Shown: one piece after another, positions 1 through 7,154 of the stretch | Position numbering within the stretch: position 1 is the stretch's first letter | Layout: each line of letters opens with the position of its first letter | NCBI GenBank assembly: GCA_007120745.1 | Contig: SKNC01000098.1 | Coordinates: 1 to 8,607 of the forward strand | Reading direction: 5' to 3' | Origin: Bacillota bacterium | GTDB lineage: Bacteria; Bacillota; Dethiobacteria; SKNC01 | DNA length: 8,607 nt | Program-made: the position numbers and the translations under genes | Notes under the pieces: model-generated | What the model was told of the DNA's origin: nothing | The model's database searches: none | Seen by the model: the letters and a program-made list of their open reading frames with translations, nothing else

Positions 1-227
1 CCCTTAACCAAAACCTTTCAGAAAGAAATTATAATTTACTATCCATATCCAGCAAAAGCCTGGAAAATAAGAAAGAACAGCTCCTGGCAGAATTTTTGAT
101 ACCTGGAGAAAGCCAGGAAGAGCTGGAAAAAATAATGAGAGAACTGAAAGAACAAAAACAGATATTTTCCAGCGAGTGGAAGATAATGCCTGGAGGCCAT
201 GGAAGCGGTATAAGTAAAGGTTTATAA
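1..227 (+). CDS. 3' end of an unrecognised protein, possibly an MgtC-like C-terminal domain
   Basis: An open frame enters from the left edge (codons in the phase of position 3) and stops at TAA 225-227, giving about 74 C-terminal residues. The composition is that of a real soluble protein, rich in Glu and Lys. The pattern suggests a strand, a helix and a second strand: a stretch around LLAEFLIPGESQEELEKI is followed by a Lys/Glu-rich helix, then FSSEWK, and the protein ends in a short Gly-rich tail (MPGGHGSG). This layout resembles the ACT-like C-terminal domain of MgtC/SapB-type membrane proteins, but I would not name it on this evidence. No hydrophobic segment is visible in the part present. 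The start and most of the gene lie outside the window. The gap to the next start is 89 bases, so co-transcription with the patatin-like gene is possible. Confidence 0.6.
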   Translation, partial: LNQNLSERNYNLLSISSKSLENKKEQLLAEFLIPGESQEELEKIMRELKEQKQIFSSEWKIMPGGHGSGISKGL

Positions 228-316
228 AGGTTTCACATGGCTGAAGCCAGGACCAATCAATGTGTATTTGTTACGCTTAATAATTTAAAAACTCAATTTT
301 GAGTGGGGGAAGAAGT

Positions 317-1081
317 ATGAAAATTGGATTGGCTCTCAGCGGGGGAGCTGTGCGGGGGATGGCTCACATTGGAGTACTTAAGTACCTGGAGGAAAGTAAT
401 ATAAAAATTGATATTATTGCCGGGACCAGTGCCGGCTCCCTGGTTGCTGCTCTTCATGCTGCAGGGAAAAGTGCTGAGGAAATTGAAGAAATAGTCCTGG
501 ATATAAACTGGAAGGACATAGCAAAAAATATTTACAATGCCTCTTTCCCAAAAAAAGGGCTGATTAACATTGAAATTCTAGAAGAAATTATTGAAAACTC
601 CCTGGGTAATGTATCTTTTGAAGAGTTAAAAAAACCACTTATAGTTGTGGCTGTTGACTTGGGCGAAAACAGGGCAGTTCATATTAAAAGTGGAGAAGTT
701 ACTTCTGCCATTATGGCCAGCTGTGCTATGCCCGGCATCTTTACTCCTGTAGAAAGAGATGGGAAACTTTTGTTCGATGGAGGTGTCTTGCAAAATATTC
801 CAACGGTTCCGTTAAGGGAAGAGGGTATTGAAATTATAATTGCTGTAGACCTTAGTGCCAGGACAGCATACGCTGGAACTCCTGGAAACATATTCGAGAT
901 TTTGTTTAAAACTTTATATCTTATGGCCAGGGAAAAGGAAAAGGAAGACAAGAAACTGGCTTCCTTTCTTATTGAACCTGAATTAGGCGACATTGGCTTG
1001 TGGCAACTGGATAAAAGCAAGGAGCTTATTACACTGGGATATAAAGAAGCTCAGAAGGTCCTGGGTAAAGCAAAAATTTAA
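317..1081 (+). CDS. Patatin-like phospholipase family protein (RssA/YlbK type)
   Basis: This 254-residue cytoplasmic serine acyl hydrolase of the patatin family probably acts on lipid acyl esters; the bacterial RssA/YlbK relatives lack a firmly known substrate. All family landmarks are present. The oxyanion-hole motif SGGAVRG is at residues 8-14, the nucleophile elbow GTSAG at 36-40 with Ser38, and the DGG motif carries catalytic Asp154. Length is normal for the small single-domain bacterial form, and there is no signal peptide or membrane segment. ATG 317 is preferred over the in-frame TTG at 299 because a GGGGGA ribosome site at 305-310 sits 6 bases before the ATG, whereas nothing suitable precedes the TTG. 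The protein also begins MKIGLALSGG, as relatives do. An intrinsic terminator follows, so this gene ends its transcription unit and is probably unrelated to the transporter block. Confidence 0.93.
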   Translation: MKIGLALSGGAVRGMAHIGVLKYLEESNIKIDIIAGTSAGSLVAALHAAGKSAEEIEEIVLDINWKDIAKNIYNASFPKKGLINIEILEEIIENSLGNVSFEELKKPLIVVAVDLGENRAVHIKSGEVTSAIMASCAMPGIFTPVERDGKLLFDGGVLQNIPTVPLREEGIEIIIAVDLSARTAYAGTPGNIFEILFKTLYLMAREKEKEDKKLASFLIEPELGDIGLWQLDKSKELITLGYKEAQKVLGKAKI

Positions 1082-1111
1082 AAATCATTAATCATTCGTA
1101 CTATTTTAGAT

Positions 1112-1142
1112 AATTGCCACTTACTTGAGTGGTTGTTTTTTT
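1112..1142 (+). terminator. Intrinsic terminator after the patatin-like gene
   Basis: An inverted repeat pairs CCACT (1117-1121) with AGTGG (1128-1132) around a 6-base loop. Outer AT and GT pairs extend it, with one mismatch. A run of seven T residues follows directly (1136-1142). It starts about 30 bases past the stop codon of the patatin-like gene, which is the expected place. The stem is short, so its strength is moderate. Confidence 0.7.
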
Positions 1143-1217
1143 CTACAACGCCAAATAAGTAAGGGGGTTTTAATTTACCGGCAGCATTTTTGAATATTTT
1201 GAGAAAGGAGAAATATT

Positions 1218-2540
1218 TTGCAAAATGATTCTATTTTAATACAATCAGCAGTTAAAAAGATGCATATGCCTGAAAACCTGAGCATCGGTATGCGGGTGGC
1301 GGAGCAGCGTGAGAAATGTAAAAAAGAAAAATGTGACTGTGATTATTATGGTTTTGCCTTTGGGCAGTCTCCTTTTCCTGTTCCATCTCTTTTAAAGAGA
1401 AAGCTTCAGGAAAATGCGCATTTTGGTGGATATGTTCACCCCGGGGGGATACCTGAGCTGCGGGAAGCTGTTGCGGGTTTTTACCAGAGACATTTTCGCA
1501 TAAAAACGTCTGCGGACCGGGTAATTATCGGTCCCGGAACGAAAACCTTGATATATATGATATTAAATATTTTAAAGGGAAATGTTATTATTCCTTCACC
1601 CTCCTGGATTGGGTACGCTCCCCAGGCAGCCCTTTTGGGCAAATCCTGGCACGTACTGCCTCTCCATCCCGAAGATGACTATCGAATGAAGCCTGAGAAA
1701 CTGGAGGCTTTTTTAACTTCTATACCTAAACAGCAGCACCTGCTGGTTTTAAACAACCCCAACAACCCAACGGGGGTTCTTTATTCTGCAGAGGAGTTAG
1801 AGGCCCTGGCCCAGGTCTGCCGAAAGCATGGAGTCCTGGTACTGGCGGATGAGATTTATGCCATGACGTCTTACCGCATAAAAGATTTTACCAGTATGGG
1901 ATCCCTATATCCGGAGGGAACTTTTATAACCGGGGGACTATCCAAGGATCGTTCTGCCGGAGGGTATCGCTTGGGTGTCTGTCTTTTGCCTTCGAAAGGT
2001 GGCTCTTCTATTGTGCATTCCTTTGAAAACATGGCGGCTGCCCTATATACCAGCATTCCAACACCTATCCAGCGGGCTGCCGTGTCCGTTTACCAGGAAA
2101 GCAGTGAAATAGAAACATATTTTCAGATTACGCGGGAAATCCACCGTATCATGGGCCGGGTTATCAGCACCAGCTGCAGCCAGATTCCCGGCCTCAAGGC
2201 GACAATGCCCCAGGGTGGTTTTTATTTTTTATTGGATCTTCAAGAACTTAAGGAAGCGTTTCAAAAAAATGGACTGAAAACCTCTAACCAGTTGGGAGCT
2301 GCGTTGTTGGACCACCCCCATCATATTGCGGTTGTTGCAGGCGATGCCATTATGCTTCCACCGGATCGTTTTGGAGTTCGTATTGCCTTTGTGGATTATG
2401 ATGGTGAGGCGGCATATCACCATTACCAAAAGAAACCTCCCGTAACGGAAAAGGAAGAGTTGGCTTTTGTAAGAGAGACAGCCCCCCGCATGCTTGAAGG
2501 TGTGGAGGCTATTGAAAAATTTGTTCGTCAATATTGCTAA
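1218..2540 (+). CDS. Class I/II pyridoxal-phosphate aminotransferase
   Basis: This 440-residue fold-type I PLP enzyme should move an amino group between an amino acid and a 2-oxo acid; the substrate is unknown. The motif order is that of the aspartate aminotransferase superfamily. NNPNNPTG spans 179-186, with cofactor Asn183. ADEIY carries Asp211, which pairs with the pyridine nitrogen, and Tyr214. SKDRSAGGYRLG carries Schiff-base Lys243 and phosphate-binding Arg251. FGVRIAF carries Arg388, the likely substrate-carboxylate ligand. The start is TTG 1218, supported by GAAAGGAG at 1203-1210 seven bases upstream; no nearby ATG fits better. An unusual feature is the Cys34, Cys39, Cys41 group in the N-terminal arm, just before a GQSPFPVP motif. 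The gene is 440 residues against roughly 390-410 for typical members, the extra length lying mostly at the two ends. It follows a terminator and precedes a 185-base gap, so it may be its own unit. Confidence 0.93.
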   Translation: MQNDSILIQSAVKKMHMPENLSIGMRVAEQREKCKKEKCDCDYYGFAFGQSPFPVPSLLKRKLQENAHFGGYVHPGGIPELREAVAGFYQRHFRIKTSADRVIIGPGTKTLIYMILNILKGNVIIPSPSWIGYAPQAALLGKSWHVLPLHPEDDYRMKPEKLEAFLTSIPKQQHLLVLNNPNNPTGVLYSAEELEALAQVCRKHGVLVLADEIYAMTSYRIKDFTSMGSLYPEGTFITGGLSKDRSAGGYRLGVCLLPSKGGSSIVHSFENMAAALYTSIPTPIQRAAVSVYQESSEIETYFQITREIHRIMGRVISTSCSQIPGLKATMPQGGFYFLLDLQELKEAFQKNGLKTSNQLGAALLDHPHHIAVVAGDAIMLPPDRFGVRIAFVDYDGEAAYHHYQKKPPVTEKEELAFVRETAPRMLEGVEAIEKFVRQYC

Positions 2541-2626
2541 ACTAATTTTTAGGTAGCAGAGCAGCAGTTTAAAGAGCTTAATGAAAATTAACAATTATTA
2601 ATATAAAAAGAGCAGGATAGATATTA

Positions 2627-2654
2627 TTTACAAAGAATTAATTTGTTCTATAAA
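2627..2654 (+). promoter_or_regulatory. Candidate sigma-A promoter for the flavodoxin/transporter operon
   Basis: TTTACA (2627-2632) and TATAAA (2649-2654) match the -35 and -10 boxes at five of six positions each, with a 16-base spacer. They lie about 70 bases before the GTG start of the flavodoxin-like gene, in a 185-base AT-rich gap without a coding frame. A small inverted repeat, ACAAA (2630-2634) with TTTGT (2642-2646), overlaps the spacer and could be an operator. AT-rich sequence makes chance matches easy, so this is only a candidate. Confidence 0.35.
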
Positions 2655-2725
2655 TATTTTCGAATGCTCTAAAACACCAGGGTTAATAAAAATGAATTGA
2701 TTATTTCCAGGGAGGTTTATGGGTT

Positions 2726-3433
2726 GTGAGAAAAAAATACGATGATTTAAAGGCTTTGTTTTTAAACTGTACTTTAAAAAAATCTCCAGAAGTGTCTCAT
2801 ACTGAAGGACTGCTCCAGGTTTCCCGTCATATCATGGAAAAGAATGGAGTCCAGGTGGAAACCTTGAGACCGGTAGACTTTAATATTGCATATGGGGTGT
2901 ACCCGGATATGACCGAACATGGGTGGGAAGAAGATCAATGGCCTGAAATTTACCAAAAAGTCCTGAATGCGAATATACTCGTAATAGGTACTCCAATTTG
3001 GCTGGGAGATAAGTCTTCGGTCTGCACCAAGGTGATGGAACGGCTCTATTCAAGTTCGGGGGACCTGAATGATGAAGGTCAATACATATATTACGGTCGG
3101 GTAGGCGGTACCATCATCACCGGAAATGAGGACGGTCCCAAGCACTGCGCCATGAATATTTTATATTCTTTACAGCATTTAGGCTATGTTATTCCGCCCC
3201 AGGCGGATGCCGCGTGGGTGGGAGAAATCGGGCCAGGACCATCTTACCTGGACGAAAATTCGGGAGCGCCGGAAAATGACTTCACCAACCGCAACACCAC
3301 CTTTATGACCTGGAACCTTATGCACCTGGCCAGAATGCTAAAAGACCAGGGCGGCATCCCGGCTCATGGAAATCAGCGTTCCAAATGGGAGGCCGGCTGC
3401 CGTTTTGATCATCCTAACCCGGAGTACCGATAG
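2726..3433 (+). CDS. Flavodoxin-fold NAD(P)H-dependent FMN reductase-like protein
   Basis: This 235-residue soluble protein of the flavodoxin-like FMN reductase superfamily probably binds FMN and passes electrons from NAD(P)H, or carries electrons, to a partner enzyme. The first strand and phosphate loop read KALFLNCTLKKSPEVSHT (residues 9-26), a variant of the usual GSPRxxxNT loop. TPIWLGDKSS (about 90-99) is the family's flavin-ring loop, and TGNEDGPKH (about 132-140) is the third flavin contact region. The C-terminal tail, ending in HPNPEYR, is longer than in minimal members. The start is GTG 2726, with GGGAGG (2710-2715) ten bases upstream; an out-of-frame ATG at 2719 stops quickly. It appears to be the first gene of the transporter operon, 38 bases ahead of the first permease. 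That placement suggests it works on the imported compound or a product of it, although the substrate is unknown. Confidence 0.85.
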   Translation: MRKKYDDLKALFLNCTLKKSPEVSHTEGLLQVSRHIMEKNGVQVETLRPVDFNIAYGVYPDMTEHGWEEDQWPEIYQKVLNANILVIGTPIWLGDKSSVCTKVMERLYSSSGDLNDEGQYIYYGRVGGTIITGNEDGPKHCAMNILYSLQHLGYVIPPQADAAWVGEIGPGPSYLDENSGAPENDFTNRNTTFMTWNLMHLARMLKDQGGIPAHGNQRSKWEAGCRFDHPNPEYR

Positions 3434-3471
3434 CCTCATGTTTCTCATAGAAAAAAGAGCAGGGGGTAGAG

Positions 3472-4107
3472 ATGCAGGTCATTCGGTTTATTATCTCAAA
3501 TCAACAAAGAATTTTAGAGTATACGCTCAATCATTTTTCCCTGGTTATCACCGTGATGCTGTTTTCTTTGGTTCTTTGGTTTTTGACCGGCCTTCTAATC
3601 AGCAGGTACCAGCGGATTGCTGAACCTGTGCTCAGCTTCAGCAATATATTATTTTGTATACCCAGCATATCTTTGTACGGCCTGTTTATGACTTTACCTC
3701 AGCTGGGACTGGGCCGCCGGTCCGCTGCCCTGGCCCTGATTATGTATGCCATGATGCCCCTGGTAAGGAATGTATACCGGGGGGTAAAGTCCGTGGACCC
3801 CTGGGTTATTGAGGCGGGAAGGGGTATGGGAATGTCCTGGCGTCAAATACTTTTAGAAATACAGATTCCCCTGGCTTTGCCGGTGGTTTTTGCTGGAATC
3901 AGAGTTACGGTAGTCTTAATTACAGGTATGGCTACGGTAGCTACCTATATAGGGGAACGAAACCTGGGGCGTTTGATTCAGCACGGCATTGCCCGGTCAG
4001 ATTACAACATGATTATTACCGGTGCTGTTATTGTATCCATCATTGCAGTGCTTCTGGACTATATACTGGGTCTTCTGGAAAAACGCTTGACCCCCGGTCG
4101 GGTTTAA
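3472..4107 (+). CDS. Osmoprotectant/quaternary amine ABC importer, permease 1
   Basis: This 211-residue integral membrane permease is of the OpuB/OpuC/YehY-type binding-protein-dependent family (BPD_transp_1). It should pair with the second permease to form the translocation path. Hydrophobic segments are visible at about 21-44, 51-75, 84-104, 136-160 and 178-201. The cytoplasmic EAA loop that contacts the ATPase runs from Glu114 to Pro137, read as EAGRGMGMSW followed by IPLALP. Length is that of the short single-domain form. ATG 3472 follows AGGGGG (3461-3466) by 5 bases. The ATPase gene follows after a 32-base gap. The substrate cannot be read from the permease. Confidence 0.92.
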   Translation: MQVIRFIISNQQRILEYTLNHFSLVITVMLFSLVLWFLTGLLISRYQRIAEPVLSFSNILFCIPSISLYGLFMTLPQLGLGRRSAALALIMYAMMPLVRNVYRGVKSVDPWVIEAGRGMGMSWRQILLEIQIPLALPVVFAGIRVTVVLITGMATVATYIGERNLGRLIQHGIARSDYNMIITGAVIVSIIAVLLDYILGLLEKRLTPGRV

Positions 4108-4123
4108 ACAGGATCAGGGATAG

Positions 4124-4130
4124 TAAGGAG
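4124..4130 (+). promoter_or_regulatory. Ribosome binding site deciding the ATPase start
   Basis: TAAGGAG ends directly against an in-frame TTG at 4131, leaving no room for initiation there. It lies 9 bases before GTG 4140. The GTG is therefore the better start and removes three residues from the longest frame. Confidence 0.75.
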
Positions 4131-4139
4131 TTGTCCGCC

Positions 4140-5249
4140 GTGATACAGCTGATAGATGTTAATAAAACGTTTTTAAACTCTCCTGTACCTGCAGTACGGG
4201 GAGTTTCCATGGAGGTTAAAGACGGTGAAATCTGTGCCATGGTGGGCCCTTCCGGGTGCGGGAAGACCACCATATTGAGAATGATCAACCGGCTGGAGGA
4301 ACCCTCTTCGGGCACAATTATGGTGGGAGGTAGAGACATACAGCAGGAGGACCCCGACCGGCTCCGCCGGGGTATTGGATATGTAATTCAGCAGATAGGC
4401 CTGCTTCCTCACCGAACCATAGGGGAAAACGTTTCCCTGGTCCCCCGACTTCTCCGGTGGTCTGAACAGAAAATTAAAAGCCGGGTCATAAATCTTTTGG
4501 AGATGGTGGGCCTGGATCCGGGACAGGTCTATGAAAAGTTTCCTCACCAGCTCAGTGGAGGGCAGATGCAGAGGGTGGGTGTAGCCCGAGCTCTGGCAGC
4601 GGACCCTCCCATACTGTTGATGGACGAACCCTTCGGCGCCGTAGACCCTATTGTGAGAAACCGGCTTCAGGAAGAGTTCCTTAATTTACAGCAGCAAGTA
4701 AAAAAGACGGTCTGCTTTGTAACCCATGACATTAATGAAGCCATAAAAATGGGGGACAGGATTGCTGTCTTAAATGAAGGCAGGCTGGTACAGTACAATT
4801 CCCCCCTGGAGGTGCTGTCTCACCCTGTCAACGATTTTGTTGTAAACATTCTGGGGGAGGACCGGGGCGTAAAGCTTTTGAATTTAACCCGGGCGGAAGC
4901 CCTGATGAGTGAAGCGGTCCTGCTCCAGGAAAGCCAGATGGATAGAGCAGTTCAGGTCCTGCAGGAGTCAGGCAAAACCGTTGGATTCATTAAACCCAAC
5001 GGAAATGAAAGCATTAAATATTTTACCCTGGAAAACATAAAAAAGGGCATGCCCGTAAAAGAAATCTTAGAAAAGGGCACCTGCTTTATTGATGGATTTC
5101 AGCCGGTAAAGACTGCTTTGGAAACCATGATGAAAAGAAACTCTGACGTGGTGGGGATTCTAAAGGAAGACCGCTTTGTAGGAATTATTACCTGGCAGGA
5201 TATTAAAAAACACATCAGTACAATCAGGGAGCATGAAAATGAATGTTGA
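4140..5249 (+). CDS. Osmoprotectant/quaternary amine ABC importer, ATP-binding subunit with CBS domains
   Basis: This 369-residue ATPase, on the inner face of the membrane, powers the importer formed with the flanking permeases. From the GTG 4140 start, Walker A (GPSGCGKTT) is at 36-44 with Lys42, the Q-loop near 80 (VIQQIGLLPH), and the signature LSGGQ at 138-142. Walker B (ILLMDEP) carries Asp162 and Glu163, and the H-loop has His196. Residues from about 250 to 360 form a CBS-domain pair, recognisable by VVGILKEDRFVGIITWQDI near the end. CBS pairs in OpuA/OpuCA-type ATPases sense ionic strength or small ligands such as cyclic-di-AMP, so similar control is likely here; the exact signal is inferred. 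The C-terminal tail is short and acidic. The gene overlaps the second permease by 11 bases, which suggests translational coupling. Confidence 0.95.
   Translation: MIQLIDVNKTFLNSPVPAVRGVSMEVKDGEICAMVGPSGCGKTTILRMINRLEEPSSGTIMVGGRDIQQEDPDRLRRGIGYVIQQIGLLPHRTIGENVSLVPRLLRWSEQKIKSRVINLLEMVGLDPGQVYEKFPHQLSGGQMQRVGVARALAADPPILLMDEPFGAVDPIVRNRLQEEFLNLQQQVKKTVCFVTHDINEAIKMGDRIAVLNEGRLVQYNSPLEVLSHPVNDFVVNILGEDRGVKLLNLTRAEALMSEAVLLQESQMDRAVQVLQESGKTVGFIKPNGNESIKYFTLENIKKGMPVKEILEKGTCFIDGFQPVKTALETMMKRNSDVVGILKEDRFVGIITWQDIKKHISTIREHENEC
5225..5231 (+). promoter_or_regulatory. Ribosome binding site deciding the second permease start
   Basis: CAGGGAG lies one base from ATG 5233 but seven bases from ATG 5239. 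Normal spacing therefore favours ATG 5239. The site is inside the end of the ATPase gene. Confidence 0.6.
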
Positions 5250-5877
5250 ACGGTTTTTAGTCGCTTTAATTGACCGCTCTCCTCCTCACGTGCTGGAGCA
5301 TTTACAACTGGTGGGGGTAGTTTTGTTTTTTACCGTGCTGATTGCCTTCCCCCTGGGGGTTATGCTCACCCGCCCCCGGTTTCGCAAATATGCCGGGAGG
5401 GTGATGTTTTTCTTGAACGCAGGGCAGACTATTCCTCCCCTGGCGGTCATCTCCATATTTATGCCTGTTTTTGGCCTGGGGTTTAGACCCGCTGCGGTAG
5501 CCCTGATAATCTATTCCCTTCTTCCCATAGTACGAAATACTATTGCGGGAATCCTGGGGGTTCCTGAAGAGGTTCGGCAGGCAGCCCGGGGCATGGGGAT
5601 GAATCAGTGGGAATTGTTTTACCAGGTGGAGCTTCCCTTGAGTGTTCCGGTAATCATGGCAGGGCTTAAAACCTCTTCCGTCCTCCTGGTGGGAACCGCA
5701 ACCCTGGCCTCCCTGGTAGGAGGAGGGGGCATGGGCAGGGTTATATTTGCCGGGATAGATATGTTTTGGCCGGAATTTATTTTAGCAGGAACCTTGATTG
5801 TAGGAGCCATGGCGGTGGTGATTGACCGCGGATTGACGCTGCTGGAGCTTTTTCTTATTCCCCGCCATCTTAAATAA
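5239..5877 (+). CDS. Osmoprotectant/quaternary amine ABC importer, permease 2
   Basis: This 212-residue membrane permease is the presumed partner of the one at 3472-4107, to which it is clearly related. Both share a FxxxxxxIPxLA/S-type second segment, a GLGFRPAA/GLGRRSAA turn and an EAA loop. The EAA loop here runs from Gln114 to Pro133 and reads QAARGMGMNQ followed by ELPLSVP. Hydrophobic segments lie near 22-44, 56-80, 84-104, 136-160 and 178-200. A glycine-rich GGGGMG loop at 161-166 matches the usual OpuB-type sequence better than the first permease does (GERNLG). ATG 5239 is chosen over ATG 5233 on ribosome-site spacing. The start overlaps the ATPase gene, and the binding-protein gene follows after 49 bases. 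Two different permeases imply a heterodimeric channel. Confidence 0.92.
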   Translation: MNVERFLVALIDRSPPHVLEHLQLVGVVLFFTVLIAFPLGVMLTRPRFRKYAGRVMFFLNAGQTIPPLAVISIFMPVFGLGFRPAAVALIIYSLLPIVRNTIAGILGVPEEVRQAARGMGMNQWELFYQVELPLSVPVIMAGLKTSSVLLVGTATLASLVGGGGMGRVIFAGIDMFWPEFILAGTLIVGAMAVVIDRGLTLLELFLIPRHLK

Positions 5878-5926
5878 GTTTTCAGGTACAAATGAAAAGA
5901 TTTTTAAAAAAACGGAGGTGTAAATT

Positions 5927-6856
5927 ATGAAAAAAAAGATGAAATTTTTCAGCTTTATATTAATTGCGGCAGTGCTGGCCCTGAGCTTGACCGGGTGCAT
6001 GGGCACCGGAGACCCCGGTGGAGAGGAAAGACCCATCGTGGTGAGTTCAAAAACTTTTGTAGAGGCCATAATCATGGGGAATCTGACAGTAGAGCTTTTG
6101 AGGGATCGGGGTTATGAAGTGGTGGACGAAGTGGGCCTGGGAGAAGTTGCGGTAATGAGACCGGCCATCACCTCGGGAGAAGTTGATGTTTATTGGGAAT
6201 ATACCGGAACCGCTCTGGTGGTAGTGATGGGAGATGAAGCCGTTGCCGATGGGGAAGAAGCCTTCCGCAGGGTAAGGGATTGGGACCTGGAGGAAAATAA
6301 TCTGTTATGGTTGGACTATGCTCCGGCCAACAATACTCATGTAATTTTTATTTCATCAGACCTTTATGACCAGTATCAGTGGACCAAAATATCACAGCTG
6401 GCAGAGTACATAGGTAAGGCAGAAGAGCCGTTAAGAATGTCCTTACCCTCGGAATGGTATGAGCGCCAGGATGGATTGGAACCCTTTGAAAACCATTATG
6501 AATTTCAGTTTGATCGCGATCAACTGCAGTTCGTTGAGTTAGGACTTACCTACGAATCGGTAGGACGGAATCTGGCTGATGTGGGAATTGGGGATGCCAC
6601 AGAGGGCCGAATTGTCCAGTTTGGGCTTCATGTACTGGAGGATGACCAGCAGTTTTTCCCGGCATACAACCCTGCTCCTGTAATTCGAAAGGAGATTTTG
6701 GACACATACCCGGAACTTGAAGAGGTGTTTAGGGAGCTTTCCTCTCTCCTGGATGCGGATACACTGATGGAACTGAACAAAAAGGTAGCCGTGGAAGGCA
6801 TGCAGCCAGAGGCGGTAGCCGCTGAATTTTTAGTTGATCAAGGGCTCATTCAATAG
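5927..6856 (+). CDS. Substrate-binding lipoprotein of the osmoprotectant-type importer (OpuAC/OsmF-like)
   Basis: This 309-residue lipoprotein should be anchored on the outer face of the membrane and deliver ligand to the importer. A lysine-rich start and hydrophobic core (about 7-21) lead to the lipobox LTGC, with lipidated Cys24. The mature part is an OpuAC-type (PF04069) binding domain: SSKTFVEAIIMGN (40-52), YWEYTGT (89-95), NNTH (135-138), GIGDATEGRI (220-229) and YNPAPVIRKE (247-256). YWEYTGT and the ATEGRI form point to the OsmF/YehZ branch rather than OpuBC/OpuCC. From memory, the aromatic ligand cage of OpuBC uses a Tyr in NNTY and another in DAYSTDG. Here these are His138 and no aromatic residue, so glycine betaine should not be assumed. 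ATG 5927 follows CGGAGGTG (5913-5920). No terminator is visible behind the gene. Confidence 0.92.
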   Translation: MKKKMKFFSFILIAAVLALSLTGCMGTGDPGGEERPIVVSSKTFVEAIIMGNLTVELLRDRGYEVVDEVGLGEVAVMRPAITSGEVDVYWEYTGTALVVVMGDEAVADGEEAFRRVRDWDLEENNLLWLDYAPANNTHVIFISSDLYDQYQWTKISQLAEYIGKAEEPLRMSLPSEWYERQDGLEPFENHYEFQFDRDQLQFVELGLTYESVGRNLADVGIGDATEGRIVQFGLHVLEDDQQFFPAYNPAPVIRKEILDTYPELEEVFRELSSLLDADTLMELNKKVAVEGMQPEAVAAEFLVDQGLIQ

Positions 6857-6967
6857 TAAGGGAGAAACATGTTGGTTTAAAAAATAAATATTACCTGAAG
6901 GAAAAAAATAATTTTTGGAAAAATATTTATAGATGAACTTAAATATTTTATACAAGGTGGTATTTAA

Positions 6968-7126
6968 ATGCAAAAATTTATATGTACCGTCTGCAGTTAT
7001 ATTTATGATCCGGAAATTGCTGATCCTGACCGGGGAGTAGACCCTATAACCATATTTGATGATCTACCTGAAGAGTGGTGCTGCCCGGTATGTGGAGCCG
7101 AACTGTTTGACTTTCAAGAAATGTAA
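6968..7126 (+). CDS. Rubredoxin (52 residues)
   Basis: This one-iron electron carrier is too short for many gene callers. Its two knuckles are CTVC (Cys6, Cys9) and CPVCG (Cys39, Cys42), the four ligands of a rubredoxin Fe(SCys)4 site. Between them are the family features YIYDP (11-15), DPDRGVDP (19-26) and FDDLPEEW (30-37). Length fits the usual 52-54 residues. Two oddities are seen: the first knuckle is followed by Ser10 rather than the usual Gly, and an extra Cys38 precedes the second knuckle where Val or Thr-like residues are common. ATG 6968 has AAGGTGG (6954-6960) seven bases upstream. The hydrolase gene follows after 28 bases, so the two are probably co-transcribed. The electron donor could be the flavin protein at 2726-3433, which is an inference from proximity only. 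Confidence 0.93.
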   Translation: MQKFICTVCSYIYDPEIADPDRGVDPITIFDDLPEEWCCPVCGAELFDFQEM

Positions 7127-7154
7127 GCAGAAATAATATGAAAGGAAACAGACC

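Noticed and set aside
232..262. Small stem TGGCT-GA-AGCCA near 238-249
   Set aside because: The two-base loop is too tight and no T run follows, so it is not a terminator.
299..316. TTG at 299 as start of the patatin-like gene
   Set aside because: It has no ribosome site, while ATG 317 has GGGGGA at proper spacing and begins at the conserved N-terminus.
3366..3623. An 85-residue + strand frame bridging the flavodoxin end and the permease start
   Set aside because: It is out of frame with two well-supported genes and has no recognisable protein features.
4131..4139. TTG at 4131 as start of the ATPase
   Set aside because: The ribosome site abuts it with no spacing; GTG 4140 is 9 bases away.
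6857..6967. A promoter TTGGAA (6915-6920) with TTAAAT (6939-6944) ahead of the rubredoxin gene
   Set aside because: The match is weak and the spacer is 18 in very AT-rich DNA; an internal promoter is possible but not supported well enough to list.
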